Position numbers and translations under genes: made by a program. A stretch of DNA of 64,000 bases from assembly GCF_012275445.1 (NCBI RefSeq), contig NZ_JAAZQK010000006.1, forward strand, positions 262,825 to 326,824. Reading direction: 5' to 3'. Shown here piece after piece: positions 25,258-32,801 of this stretch. The first letter of the stretch is position 1. The number at the start of each line of letters is the position of its first letter. The notes below the pieces were generated by a model that worked only from the letters and a program-made list of their open reading frames with translations, made no database searches and was not told the origin of the DNA. Source of the stretch: Rhizobacter sp. SG703. GTDB lineage: Bacteria; Pseudomonadota; Gammaproteobacteria; Burkholderiales; Burkholderiaceae_C.

Positions 25258-26817
25258 ATGCCAACCCCCCGCCTGCAGCCCCGCGACACCCATTCCCCCG
25301 CGCGCGACAGCGTCGTGCTGGCGGTGTACGCGCCGTTCGGCAGCGACCCCGTGCTCAGCAGCTTCCCGGACGGCAGCTCCCGCCAGCTCGCACAGCATCC
25401 GCTCGTCAACAGCCTGCTGCAGATCGCCGGCAGCGGCGTCCACGTGACGGCGCTGGTCGACTTGGTCGACGACGACACCTACCTGATCGACATCCCGGCC
25501 GGGCAGCCGGCGTCCATGCAGACGGTCTCGCGCTGGAAGCAGGACATGGGTTCGCCGAACACGCTGGCCGGTTTCCTGCGCCATGCGCATGAGCTGCACG
25601 CCACCTCGGACCTGGTGCTCGCCCTCGAAGGCCATGGTGCCGGCTTCCTGCCCGAGATCGATCGCAGCAAGCTCACCGTCGCCAACCTGACCTTGCAGGG
25701 CCAGGTCGAATGGCACATCACGAGTGCCGGCGGGTCTCCCGTGCTGCCGCAAGGCTCGCCGATGCTGCCGCAGGGCTCGCCGATGCTGCCGCAGGGTTCG
25801 CCGATGCTGCCGGCCAGCCAGATGCCGCTGTCCACCTGGGGCTTGGGCGACGCCCTGAAGCAAGCCACCGATGCCGGCGTCCCCAAGCTCGCCGCGATCC
25901 ACTTCAACAACTGCTTCAACATGTCGGTCGAGGTGCTGCACACCGTCGCGCCGTATGCCGACTACGCGACCGGCTACGAGAACTACAACTTCTTCACCGC
26001 CGGCGCAGCCTATCCGGCGGTGTTCCAGAAGCTGGCCGCCGCCGGCAGCGCCACCGCGCAGCAGCTCGCGCAGTGGTTCGCCGACGGCAACAAGGACATC
26101 CTCGCTGCCAAGGGCAACCACCCGACCGTCGGCTGCGTGGTGCAGCTCGGCCGGCTGCAAGCGATCGTCGAGCGCATCGACGACCTGGCCGACGCGCTGC
26201 TGGCCGCGCTGCGCACCTCGACGCCGGCACAACGCCCGACGGTGGTGTCGAAGATCCGTGACGCGATCCGCCGCGCCCAGCAGTTCGACACCAACGCGAA
26301 CATGGACCTGGAGGCGCCGGACGAGCTGACCGACATCGACAGCCTGGCCACCGAGCTGATGGCCGTCGACTTCGCGCCGTTCAAGGTGCAGCAGGCCGCC
26401 GCCGGGCTGCGCGACGCGCTGAAGGACATCAAGCGCTACGGCGCCGTCGACGCCCCGTGGACGGCACCCGGCGAGCGCTGGGATTTCTCGGCGAAGAACC
26501 TCGCGATGAACATCTTCCTGCCCGACCCGCTGCTGCTCGGCCTGTGGGACTGGCGCTCGCCGTACTACCTGGACGTGAACCCCGACCCGACGCTGCCGCG
26601 CGTGCAGCCGCACCTCATCGACTTCGTGAAGGTCACCGACTGGGTCGACTTCATCGTCGAGTACCACAAGGGCCAGCCGTTCAAGGGCCTGCTGCCGGCG
26701 GCGATCCCGGAGTTCCCGGTGTTCAACGCGCGCTACGAGCCGCCGAAAGGCCGCCAGACCGACCCCTGCGGCGACGGGGACATCCCCAAGGGAGAGGACA
26801 AACCTCGCCGCGCCTGA
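25258..26817 (+). CDS. Clostripain-like (C11, caspase-fold) cysteine peptidase
   Basis: A 519-residue protein of the clostripain/C11 family, related to caspases. The catalytic histidine is H126 in ALEGHGAGF and the cysteine is C219 in HFNNCFNMSVEV, followed by PYADYATGYENYNFF, the usual conserved continuation. The usual Asp before the cysteine pair (DAC) is Asn-Asn here. Between the two catalytic residues lie four copies of a heptapeptide (about 159-186). There is no signal peptide, unlike most clostripain homologues. The start has a GAGGAG Shine-Dalgarno. It diverges from a TPR/HTH protein gene. The C-terminal ~200 residues are unassigned. Target and activator are unknown. Confidence 0.8.
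   Translation: MPTPRLQPRDTHSPARDSVVLAVYAPFGSDPVLSSFPDGSSRQLAQHPLVNSLLQIAGSGVHVTALVDLVDDDTYLIDIPAGQPASMQTVSRWKQDMGSPNTLAGFLRHAHELHATSDLVLALEGHGAGFLPEIDRSKLTVANLTLQGQVEWHITSAGGSPVLPQGSPMLPQGSPMLPQGSPMLPASQMPLSTWGLGDALKQATDAGVPKLAAIHFNNCFNMSVEVLHTVAPYADYATGYENYNFFTAGAAYPAVFQKLAAAGSATAQQLAQWFADGNKDILAAKGNHPTVGCVVQLGRLQAIVERIDDLADALLAALRTSTPAQRPTVVSKIRDAIRRAQQFDTNANMDLEAPDELTDIDSLATELMAVDFAPFKVQQAAAGLRDALKDIKRYGAVDAPWTAPGERWDFSAKNLAMNIFLPDPLLLGLWDWRSPYYLDVNPDPTLPRVQPHLIDFVKVTDWVDFIVEYHKGQPFKGLLPAAIPEFPVFNARYEPPKGRQTDPCGDGDIPKGEDKPRRA
25732..25815 (+). repeat. Four 21-base tandem repeats inside the C11 peptidase gene
   Basis: Four in-frame units encode GSPVLPQ, GSPMLPQ, GSPMLPQ and GSPMLPA. They sit between the catalytic His and Cys, where caspase-fold enzymes carry their linker or cleavage loop. 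Copies 2 and 3 are identical at base level, so the repeat number may vary between strains. Confidence 0.9.
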
Positions 26818-26853
26818 CGCCGCGCACGCCGCGGCGCGCTTTCCCCCGAACCC

Positions 26854-26883
26854 CTGCGAGGCCCGTCCTCCCAGGGTTTTTTT
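26854..26883 (+). terminator. Probable rho-independent terminator after the C11 gene
   Basis: CTGCGAGG (26854-26861) pairs with CCTCCCAG (26867-26874) with one mismatch, followed by GG and seven T residues (26877-26883). It lies 37 bases after the peptidase stop. The rest of the 207-base gap up to the DUF1360-like gene holds no recognised gene. Confidence 0.6.
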
Positions 26884-27024
26884 GCGTCCGGTCGCCTGTC
26901 GTCCGGTGATCGTCTCGCGATCGTCCAACGCACACGCCGATCGGGCTGCGGGCGGGCGTGTCAATGGGAAGGCGTCGTCGATGGAATGCAGTCCATGGAA
27001 CATCCCATCCCTCAGGAGACGCAC

Positions 27025-27441
27025 ATGAAGTGGTATCTGTCCCTTCTCGGCGCGCTGGCCGTCTGGCGCATCACCCACCTGCTGCATGCGCAGTCCGGTC
27101 CGCGCCGCAGCCTCGAAACGCTGCGGCGCTGGGCCGGCGAGAGCTCGTCGCTGGCCTGCTTCTACTGCCTGAGCCTGTGGGTCTCGGTGCCGGTCGCGCT
27201 GGTGATCGGGCAGGACTGGCTCGAGCAGGTGCTGCTGTGGCTGGCCTTGTCGACCACCGCGATCGCGCTCGACCTGCTGCTCGACCTGATCAGCCGCAGC
27301 ACCGCGCCGCCGGCCCACGTGCAGCTGCTGACGCCGTCGCAGATGGCGCAGGCGATGGCGGCCCGCTTCTTCGACGAACAACCGCCCGCGGACGAACCGG
27401 CCGAGCCGCTGTTCACGCCGACCCGCGCGCGCACGCACTGA
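27025..27441 (+). CDS. DUF1360-like small membrane protein
   Basis: A 138-residue protein resembling the DUF1360 family. Visible marks are the N-terminal WYLSLLGALAVWRITHLLHA segment, the CFYCLSLWVSVPVAL helix with its two cysteines, and a second hydrophobic run LLWLALSTTAIALDLLLDLI. Two or three membrane helices are expected, with a charged Pro-rich C-terminus. The ATG was chosen because an AGGAGA Shine-Dalgarno lies eight bases upstream; earlier in-frame ATGs lack one. It lies between the C11 peptidase and ureD. Function is unknown for the family. Confidence 0.7.
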   Translation: MKWYLSLLGALAVWRITHLLHAQSGPRRSLETLRRWAGESSSLACFYCLSLWVSVPVALVIGQDWLEQVLLWLALSTTAIALDLLLDLISRSTAPPAHVQLLTPSQMAQAMAARFFDEQPPADEPAEPLFTPTRARTH

Positions 27442-27453
27442 AGGAGGCACCGC

Positions 27454-27798
27454 ATGCTGCCGTCGATCAAACGCCGCCTGGCCGCGCTCGGGCCGGTCGC
27501 GATCCCGTTCGCCGACACCACGCCGGGCATCTGGCTGCTGGAGACGCAGCCGGCCCCGAAGCGGCCGTCGCCCGCCCCTACACTGCACGCGCCCCGCATC
27601 AACACCCCGAGCCCATGGCCTGGAACGGTCGCCTGCAACTCCACTACCGCCACGACGCCGGCCGCTGCGTCGTCCACGACCGGCACAGCGGGCCACTGCG
27701 CGTGCTGCAAAGTCTCTATCCCGAAGGCACCGGGATCTGCCACAACGTGCTGGTGCACCCGCCCGGCGGGATCGTCGGCGGGGACGTGCTGGAGATAG
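27454..27798 (+). CDS. Small ORF with strong ribosome site, overlapping ureD
   Basis: A 114-codon frame begins MLPSIKRRLAALGPVAIPFA, directly after a near-perfect AAGGAGG ribosome binding site (27442-27448). It overlaps the first 184 bases of ureD in another frame, where its composition becomes Thr/Ser/Cys-rich and unlike a real protein. The first ~45 codons could be genuine, perhaps a remnant of a gene truncated when ureD came to lie beside it, or a leader peptide coupled to ureD. No homologue is recognised. Confidence 0.3.
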   Translation: MLPSIKRRLAALGPVAIPFADTTPGIWLLETQPAPKRPSPAPTLHAPRINTPSPWPGTVACNSTTATTPAAASSTTGTAGHCACCKVSIPKAPGSATTCWCTRPAGSSAGTCWR

Positions 27799-28445
27799 AA
27801 GCGACGCTCGATGCCGGCGCGCACGCGCTGATCACGACGCCGGGCGCGACGCGCTTCTACCGCAGCCTCGGCGAGACCGCGGTGCAGCGCCTGACCGCAC
27901 GCGTGGCCGACGGCGCGCGCCTGGAGTGGCTGCCGCTGGAGACGCTGTGCTACCGGCGCACGCTGGCCGAGAACCGCATGCGCTTCGAGCTGGCGCCCGG
28001 CGCCGAGATGATCGGCTGGGACGTGCTGGCGCTCGGCCTGCCGGCCAGCGGCGAGGCGTTCGACGCAGGCCGCTACACGCAGCAGATCGAAGTGCCCGGC
28101 GTGTGGCTCGAACGCGGCACGGTCGACGGCGAGGATCGGCTGCTGCTTGATTCGCCGGTCGGGTTTGCCGGGCACAGCGTGCTCGCGACGATGTGGTTCG
28201 CTGCCGGCGCGGCGCTGCAGCCGGCGCGGCGCGAGGCGCTGATCGACGCGGCGCGCGAGCAGCTCGACGCGCATGCGCTTCGCCCGACCGCCGGGGCGAC
28301 CTCGCCGCATGACGAGGTGGTGGTGCTGCGTGTGTTGGCGCACCGCGTCGAGCCGGCGATGGCGCTGCTGACCGCGGTGTGGAAGCGCTGGCGCGAGATC
28401 GGCTGGGCCTTGCCGGCGCAGGTGCCGCGGGTCTGGCGGACCTGA
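27615..28445 (+). CDS. ureD: Urease accessory protein UreD
   Basis: A 276-residue urease maturation scaffold. With UreF and UreG it inserts nickel and promotes lysine carbamylation in UreC. Family features: RVLQSLYPEGTGICHNVLVHPPGGIVGGD, the TTPGATRFYRS motif, LEWLPLETLCYRRTLAENRM and MIGWDVLALGLPASGE. The ATG at MAWNGRLQLHYRHD is the start expected from homologues, although no good Shine-Dalgarno precedes it. UreD is usually followed directly by ureA; here the next urease gene on this strand begins about 23.9 kb downstream. Confidence 0.94.
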   Translation: MAWNGRLQLHYRHDAGRCVVHDRHSGPLRVLQSLYPEGTGICHNVLVHPPGGIVGGDVLEIEATLDAGAHALITTPGATRFYRSLGETAVQRLTARVADGARLEWLPLETLCYRRTLAENRMRFELAPGAEMIGWDVLALGLPASGEAFDAGRYTQQIEVPGVWLERGTVDGEDRLLLDSPVGFAGHSVLATMWFAAGAALQPARREALIDAAREQLDAHALRPTAGATSPHDEVVVLRVLAHRVEPAMALLTAVWKRWREIGWALPAQVPRVWRT

Positions 28446-28457
28446 ACGCGCGCCGGG

Positions 28458-29132
28458 TCAATCGTTCGCGAAGTCGTACGGCCCGCCCCGCTCCAGCGCT
28501 CGCCGGTAAGCCGGCCTCGCATGGATGCGCTTCAGCCACGCCATCAGCTTCGGCCGGCTCGCATCCAGCCCCGCGCGCTGTGCCGAGGCCTCGACCGGAA
28601 AGCTCATCTGGATGTCGGCCGCGCTGAATTCGGCACCGGCGAACCATTCGCTCTTGCTGAGCTCGGCTTCCATGAAGTCGAGTTGCCGTTTCAGGTTCGG
28701 CTCGACCATCATCGCCAGCACCTTGGCCGAGATGCCCTTCGCGATCGGCTTCACGAAGAACGGCATCGGCGTTTTCGGGATGCGGTCGAAGATCAGCTTC
28801 AGCAGCAGCGGCGGCATCGCCGAGCCTTCGGCGAAGTGCAGCCAGTAGCTGAAGCGCAGGGCCTCGGGCGTGCCCTTCGCCGGCGCCAACCGCCCTCGCC
28901 CATGGCGCTCGAGCAGGTACTCGATGATCGCGCCCGATTCGGCCAGCGTGTTGCCGTCGTCGGTGATCACCGGCGACTTGCCGAGCGGATGCACCTGCAG
29001 CAGCTCCGGCGGCGCGAGCATCGTCTTCGGGTCGCGCTGGTACTTCCTGATCTCGCAGGGCAGTCCCAGCTCTTCAAGCAGCCACAGCACGCGCTGCGAG
29101 CGCGAGTTGTTCAGGTGGTGGACAACGATCAT
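28458..29132 (-). CDS. Glutathione S-transferase
   Basis: A 224-residue cytoplasmic glutathione S-transferase. The N-terminal thioredoxin-like domain carries the catalytic-type serine or tyrosine region VHHLNNSRSQRVLWLLEELGLP, the cis-proline segment HPLGKSPVITDD and the glutathione-binding LAESGAIIEYLLERH. The helical C-terminal domain follows with YWLHFAEGSAMPPLL and FSAADIQMSFPVEA. The gene is convergent with ureD, with only 12 bases between stops. It diverges from the DUF4397 lipoprotein across a 221-base gap. Substrate is unknown; there is no evident link to urease. Confidence 0.93.
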   Translation of the reverse strand: MIVVHHLNNSRSQRVLWLLEELGLPCEIRKYQRDPKTMLAPPELLQVHPLGKSPVITDDGNTLAESGAIIEYLLERHGRGRLAPAKGTPEALRFSYWLHFAEGSAMPPLLLKLIFDRIPKTPMPFFVKPIAKGISAKVLAMMVEPNLKRQLDFMEAELSKSEWFAGAEFSAADIQMSFPVEASAQRAGLDASRPKLMAWLKRIHARPAYRRALERGGPYDFAND

Positions 29133-29353
29133 GCAGTCTCCCGGGGCCGGATGTGGCGCGCATTGTCGCCGGGTGAGGCCCCTGCACATCCGACAGAAGT
29201 CGCCGGTGCACGCGGCGCCTCGTCCGACATCGATCTCAGGCACGCCCCACAGCGGTTCGCCCCGTCCACCGACACGGTGCACGACGCCCCAACCCTAGAG
29301 TCGCAGCACGATTTCGCGATCGATCCCTCGACTCCCCTGAAAGGCGGTACACC

Positions 29354-30115
29354 ATGCACAAAGCTCTCAAATTCCTGGCGGCATTCGCTCCGATCCTGCT
29401 GGTCGCCGCTTGCGGCGGCGGCGACGACAGCATCGACGACCGGCTGGACATCGCCGACCCGAAGGTCCGCTTCATCCACGCGATCCCGGCCGGCCCGAAT
29501 GTCTCGCTGTACCGCAACAACGAGATCTCCGGCGGCATCAACGACGTCGGCTACCTGTATGCGTCGAAGTACTACGTCGTCGACACCGCGCCGGCCGACT
29601 ACACCGTGAAGACCACGACCGGCGCCGTCACCGTGGGCTCGATCAACTTCAACCCGACGCGCGGCAACAAGTTCACGCTGATCGCGGTGCCGGGCGAAGC
29701 GACGACGACCAACCTGCTGCTGATCAACGACCCGTACGACAAGCAACTCACCGCCACCAACGGACGCGTGCGCGTCGTCAACGGCTCGTTCAATGCGCAG
29801 AACGTCGACGTCTACCTGACGGCGGCCAATGTCGACATCAACACGGTGGCACCGAACTTCGCGGCCGCCACCTACAAGAACGCGGTGCCGGCCTCGAGCT
29901 CGAACTCGACCGACTTCACCGCCGGCAACTACGTCATGCGCGTGACGACCGCCGGCACCAAGTCGGTGATCTTCACTGCGCCGCTGGAAGTGCAGACCAA
30001 TGCCGACCTGCTGCTGATGACAGTGCCGCAAAGCATCGCCGTCAACGACGTGAAGGTGCTGGAGGTGATTGCCGACAACGGCCAGCCGAGCACGGAGATC
30101 ATCAATCAGCCCTGA
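29354..30115 (+). CDS. DUF4397-domain lipoprotein
   Basis: A 253-residue exported lipoprotein. The signal peptide ends in the lipobox LVAACGGG near residue 20. The mature protein is two beta-rich DUF4397-type repeats: KVRFIHAIPAGPNVSLYRN and GRVRVVNGSFNAQNVDVYL start the two related units. It is probably anchored to the inner leaflet of the outer membrane, facing the periplasm. Molecular function is not known. A canonical hairpin terminator follows 30 bases after the stop, so the gene is monocistronic. Confidence 0.85.
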   Translation: MHKALKFLAAFAPILLVAACGGGDDSIDDRLDIADPKVRFIHAIPAGPNVSLYRNNEISGGINDVGYLYASKYYVVDTAPADYTVKTTTGAVTVGSINFNPTRGNKFTLIAVPGEATTTNLLLINDPYDKQLTATNGRVRVVNGSFNAQNVDVYLTAANVDINTVAPNFAAATYKNAVPASSSNSTDFTAGNYVMRVTTAGTKSVIFTAPLEVQTNADLLLMTVPQSIAVNDVKVLEVIADNGQPSTEIINQP

Positions 30116-30145
30116 ATATGGGACATACCGGCTGAACGGTTGAAT

Positions 30146-30168
30146 GGCCCGCCCGAGCGGGCCTTTCT
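30146..30168 (+). terminator. Rho-independent terminator after the DUF4397 gene
   Basis: GGCCCGC (30146-30152), loop CCGA and GCGGGCC (30157-30163) form a perfect 7-pair stem followed by TTTCT. It lies between the lipoprotein gene and the next membrane protein gene. Confidence 0.75.
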
Positions 30169-30222
30169 GCGTCCGGGAGCGGCATCGGAACCCGCTACGC
30201 TTGCGCGCTGGCGAGGAACCCC

Positions 30223-31641
30223 ATGTCGACTCATCTCAGAACGGCCCGAGACAGGGCCGACGGATCCGGCAGTACCCCTATTCCCAAGGCACGCAGCCGC
30301 CCCCGCATCGGCGGGGCGTCGACGCCTCGGATCGCGCTCGTCTGCGTGCTGCTCGCGTTGCTGCTGCTGGCGCTGGACGTCAAGGTCAGCCAACGTGCGG
30401 CGGAACTCTACGGCCCGACGGCGCTGGCGCTGCGCCCCGACGGCACGCAGGCCTGGCTGGCCGTCGACGACGAGATCTGGTCGTTCGACGCCGGCGGGCA
30501 CCGCGGCATGCGGGCCCGGCTGCCGGAAATCGGTCTGCCGGGCCATGCCTACAGCCTCGATTGGCACCCGGGCGCCGGGCTGCTCGCGATGCGGCTCGAC
30601 AACGACGCGACGATCCACCTGCTCGACCCGGCCACGCTGCTGCCGTCGGGCACCATCACGCTGCAGTGGCCGCCCGAACTGGTGGAGCACGCCAGCCGCG
30701 CGGTGCACCTGGCCTTCGCCGAGGACGGGCGCATCGCGGCGTCGACCGGCGGCGGCCATGCGGTGGCGCTGTTCGGCCGCGACGGCCGTTTCCTCGCACG
30801 CACCGCGCTGGGCACCTACCGCTTCACGAACGGCCTGTGGTGGAGCGGCGATGCGCTGTGGACCACCGACACCAACGGCCTGCAGCTGAAGCGGCTGGAC
30901 GGCCGCACGCTGGCGCTGCAGCAGTCGGTCGACGTGCCGGCGCCGCGCGGCACCCGCTACCTGGGCCTTGCGCGGCCGCACCCGCCGCAGGCGACGGAAG
31001 CCAACGAGCCGCTGCCGCTGGCCACCGTGATCCGCTTCGGCAACGACCGCATCGTCGGCGTGGTGGCCGACATCCTGCCCGGCGGCGGCGAGCTGCTGTT
31101 CTCGCAGACCGACCGCATGGAGCCGCGCGACCTCGGCTGGCTGGGACGCGACCTGCTGGTGGTCGACGGGCGCAGCCGCTCGGTGCTGCGCTGGAATGCC
31201 GCGCACGAGCCGCTGCCGCCGTTCGGCGACACCGACAGCCAGCGCGACCTGCAGGACGCCGCGCAGATGCAGCAGCGCCTGCAGTGGCTGCACCAGGCCC
31301 TGGTCGCCGCAGCGATCGGCGGCGTGGTCGCCGCAATCACGCTGGTGTGGCATGCGCGCCGCGGCAGCCGCTCGCGGCGGCGCATCGCGGCCACGCCGCA
31401 CTGGTGGGCGGTGCTCGCGTCGGCACTGCTGCCGGGCCTGGGCCAGTGGATGCGCGGGCGCAATGCGATGGCGCTGGCCTGGTTCCTGGTCTGGTCGGTC
31501 TACACGCTGTCGATCAGCGTGCCGGTGCTGTGGAACCTGCTCGGCCCGCGCAGCGACGTGTCGGTGCAGTACGCCGCCGACGTGCTGGCGGTGCAGCTGC
31601 TGATCACCGCGTTCGCGGCGCTGGAGGCTGCGCGGCGCTGA
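30223..31641 (+). CDS. Membrane protein with beta-propeller-like domain
   Basis: A 472-residue protein with no named family recognised. After a basic 35-residue N-terminus comes one membrane helix (IALVCVLLALLLLALDV). A large domain, probably periplasmic, has blade-like repeats (GPTALALRPDGTQAWLAV, GHAYSLDWHPGAGLLAMRL, FTNGLWWSGDALWTTDTNG) resembling a six- or seven-blade propeller. Near residue 365 a second helix follows, then a pair of helices (HWWAVLASALLPGLGQWMRG, WFLVWSVYTLSISVPVLW) similar to TM2-type modules. Its position before the DUF2278 and PLD genes on the same strand, with an 83-base gap, makes co-function possible but unproven. Confidence 0.75.
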   Translation: MSTHLRTARDRADGSGSTPIPKARSRPRIGGASTPRIALVCVLLALLLLALDVKVSQRAAELYGPTALALRPDGTQAWLAVDDEIWSFDAGGHRGMRARLPEIGLPGHAYSLDWHPGAGLLAMRLDNDATIHLLDPATLLPSGTITLQWPPELVEHASRAVHLAFAEDGRIAASTGGGHAVALFGRDGRFLARTALGTYRFTNGLWWSGDALWTTDTNGLQLKRLDGRTLALQQSVDVPAPRGTRYLGLARPHPPQATEANEPLPLATVIRFGNDRIVGVVADILPGGGELLFSQTDRMEPRDLGWLGRDLLVVDGRSRSVLRWNAAHEPLPPFGDTDSQRDLQDAAQMQQRLQWLHQALVAAAIGGVVAAITLVWHARRGSRSRRRIAATPHWWAVLASALLPGLGQWMRGRNAMALAWFLVWSVYTLSISVPVLWNLLGPRSDVSVQYAADVLAVQLLITAFAALEAARR

Positions 31642-31724
31642 CGCGCCATCGTCCTTCCGCCATCTGGAGGATGACGCGCGCCTCGCACTGGCGCACTGTG
31701 GCGAGGTCAACCGAGGAGCAGACC

Positions 31725-32774
31725 ATGCCCATCGCCCAATACGGCGTCCTGTGCGGACGCGCGATCGACCGCCAGCCTGGCTCCGGTGCCAAGCCGCACT
31801 ACCAGATCCACGTCATCGACGGCAGCACCGACTACCGCATCGCGGTCAATGTCGCGTCGGCGCTGGCGCCGTCGGAGGTCGAGTACCTCATCGAGCCGCA
31901 GTTCGTCCACCCGGTGCTGCAGAACCTGTCCGACATGTCGCCGGGCTGGCATGCCCTGAGCTCGAAACCGGGTGGTGCGGCGCTCGACTTCATCCGCACC
32001 AACCTGTTCGATCCACGCAAGATGGTGCCGCTGCCGATCAATGCGCCGGGCCCGGACAACGACCTGAACGAGAAGCTCGACCACTACGTGCAGCGCGCGA
32101 TGGCCGACGAGGAGGCGATGGTGTTCGCCTTCGGCCAGCGCTGGGGTCCGGAGGCCGGCAAGAAGGACGCCTACTTCGGCTTCCTGCCCGGCAACGGCGT
32201 GCACGACATCCACATGAACCAAGCCAACGTCGGCCAGTTCACGAAGGACGACGGCGTCTACCAGGACGGTGCGCTGCTGCTGCACTACCCGGCGCAGCAG
32301 CAGTGGGTCGGCATCTTCCTGAAGTTCCAGTCGCAGACCTGGCACACCGACGACAAGACCGGGCACCAGACCACGGTCGACACCAGCGGGCCGACCGATC
32401 CGGCGCCCGGGCCCGGCCCGTTCGTGCCCGGCAACCCGCCGACGCCGGACCGGCCGGACGGCATGCTGCGCATCGTCTCGGCGCTGGTCAACAGCATCGA
32501 GTCGCCCGAGGTCGAGACGGTGACGCTGCTGAACGCGACCCCGAAGCGCATCGACCTCGGCGGCTGGAAGCTGCTCGACCGCAACAAGGCGGCGACGCCG
32601 CTGTCGGGCCCGATCGAGCCTGGCGAGACGCGGCGCTTCAAGGTGGCGACGCCGATGGCGCTGTCGAACAAGGGCGGCATGATCAGCGTGATCAACGCCG
32701 ACGGCCTGCGCGTGGACGGCGTCACCTACTCGAAGGCCGATGCATCGCTGCCGGGCTATTCGGTGAAGTTCTGA
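31725..32774 (+). CDS. DUF2278 protein with C-terminal lamin-tail domain
   Basis: A 349-residue protein. Residues 1-220 match the DUF2278 (YukJ-like) family by pattern: QYGVLCGRAIDRQPG, HYQIHVIDGSTDYRIAVNV, HDIHMNQANVG and WVGIFLKFQSQTWHTDDKTG. A Pro/Gly-rich linker follows, and residues about 240-349 form a lamin-tail-like beta-sandwich (VETVTLLNATPKRIDLGGWKL, ISVINADGLRVDGVTYSK). It has no signal peptide. The conserved His and Asp of DUF2278 suggest an enzyme, and lamin-tail domains often accompany nucleases. It precedes the PLD-type gene by 27 bases, so the two are probably co-transcribed. Biochemical role is unknown. Confidence 0.82.
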   Translation: MPIAQYGVLCGRAIDRQPGSGAKPHYQIHVIDGSTDYRIAVNVASALAPSEVEYLIEPQFVHPVLQNLSDMSPGWHALSSKPGGAALDFIRTNLFDPRKMVPLPINAPGPDNDLNEKLDHYVQRAMADEEAMVFAFGQRWGPEAGKKDAYFGFLPGNGVHDIHMNQANVGQFTKDDGVYQDGALLLHYPAQQQWVGIFLKFQSQTWHTDDKTGHQTTVDTSGPTDPAPGPGPFVPGNPPTPDRPDGMLRIVSALVNSIESPEVETVTLLNATPKRIDLGGWKLLDRNKAATPLSGPIEPGETRRFKVATPMALSNKGGMISVINADGLRVDGVTYSKADASLPGYSVKF

Positions 32775-32801
32775 CCCTCGGCTCGACCTCCGGAGATCAC
32801 C

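Noticed and set aside
25732-25815. Tandem repeats considered as a small CRISPR array
   Set aside because: The units are 21 bases with no spacers and stay in frame within a coding gene, so they encode peptide repeats.
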